Positions 63,977 through 64,000 of a stretch of 64,000 nt of DNA are shown piece by piece. The notes under the pieces are model-generated. The model was given only the letters and a program-made list of their open reading frames with translations, had not been told where the DNA came from and did no database searches. Origin of the DNA: Bacteroidales bacterium (lineage in GTDB: Bacteria; Bacteroidota; Bacteroidia; Bacteroidales; Tenuifilaceae); NCBI GenBank assembly GCA_020636845.1, contig JACJXD010000004.1, positions 62,001 through 126,000 of the forward strand, given 5' to 3'. The translations under genes and the position numbers were made by a program. The first letter of the stretch is position 1; every line of letters starts with the position of its first letter.

Positions 63977-64000
63977 TCCAAGGCTTACCTGATACTATTA

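Overview
The window reads as chromosome from a Bacteroidota bacterium, most likely a Bacteroidales/Marinilabiliales-type anaerobe or facultative anaerobe. This rests on content: gliding/T9SS parts (GldH, an SprB-type adhesin with a type B C-terminal domain, a PorP/SprF partner), DUF4296, PD40/SPOR and SpoIIE-propeller proteins, and many promoters of the Bacteroidetes form TTTG-N19-21-TAnnTTTG. A class III ribonucleotide reductase and a bacteriohemerythrin suggest life at low oxygen. I see no insertion sequence, prophage, integrase or CRISPR array; genes are dense and mostly housekeeping.

Layout. 1-4338 (minus) is the least familiar block: a PqqD-like protein, an ATP-grasp ligase, a PLP group IV decarboxylase and a urea-transporter/M23-peptidase fusion that runs off the left edge. 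4527-9104 (plus) holds a TPR/PD40/double-SPOR protein, ClpS, NfeD and FloA, followed by tRNA-Ser and tRNA-Pro and a C45-type lipoprotein. 10800-17490 (minus) holds a secreted protein, a NifU-domain protein with Mrp, and the holB-ricT-gldH-trmB-ATL run. 17672-20104 (plus) is pgk and an SDR threonine dehydrogenase. 20147-24224 (minus) holds a secreted protein, a FadL-type porin with a strong palindrome upstream, a LuxE-like enzyme and a CAU tRNA. 24308-31197 holds a YihX-like phosphatase, a TlpA-like lipoprotein, RNase R, a CZB chemoreceptor and a bacteriohemerythrin. 31333-41415 holds a propeller-SpoIIE regulator, cysS, trpS, a patatin and a hybrid histidine kinase. 41579-55726 (plus) holds asnS, rpoN, a PAP2-like membrane protein, a small Ig-like secreted protein, a 2906-residue SprB-like adhesin and its SprF-like partner. 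55792-60634 (minus) is a cobalamin riboswitch followed by nrdD, a CoA-transferase, a DUF2721 protein and nrdG. 60836-63976 (plus) is a DUF4296 lipoprotein, an amidohydrolase and a glycosyltransferase.

The points most worth a second look are: (1) the PqqD/ATP-grasp/decarboxylase/UT-M23 cluster, which looks like a small undescribed amino-acid or peptide-conjugate pathway tied to the envelope; (2) the cobalamin riboswitch that appears to put a B12-independent class III RNR, together with a CoA-transferase, under B12 repression; (3) a good sigma-54 (-24/-12) match, two CGGACAC direct repeats 21 bp apart and a leader hairpin, all upstream of the adhesin operon and just downstream of rpoN; and (4) a 19-bp perfect palindrome in front of the FadL-type gene.

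All calls come from reading translations and motifs by eye. No database search was run, so family names are recognition-based and numeric positions of domains are approximate unless a residue is named.
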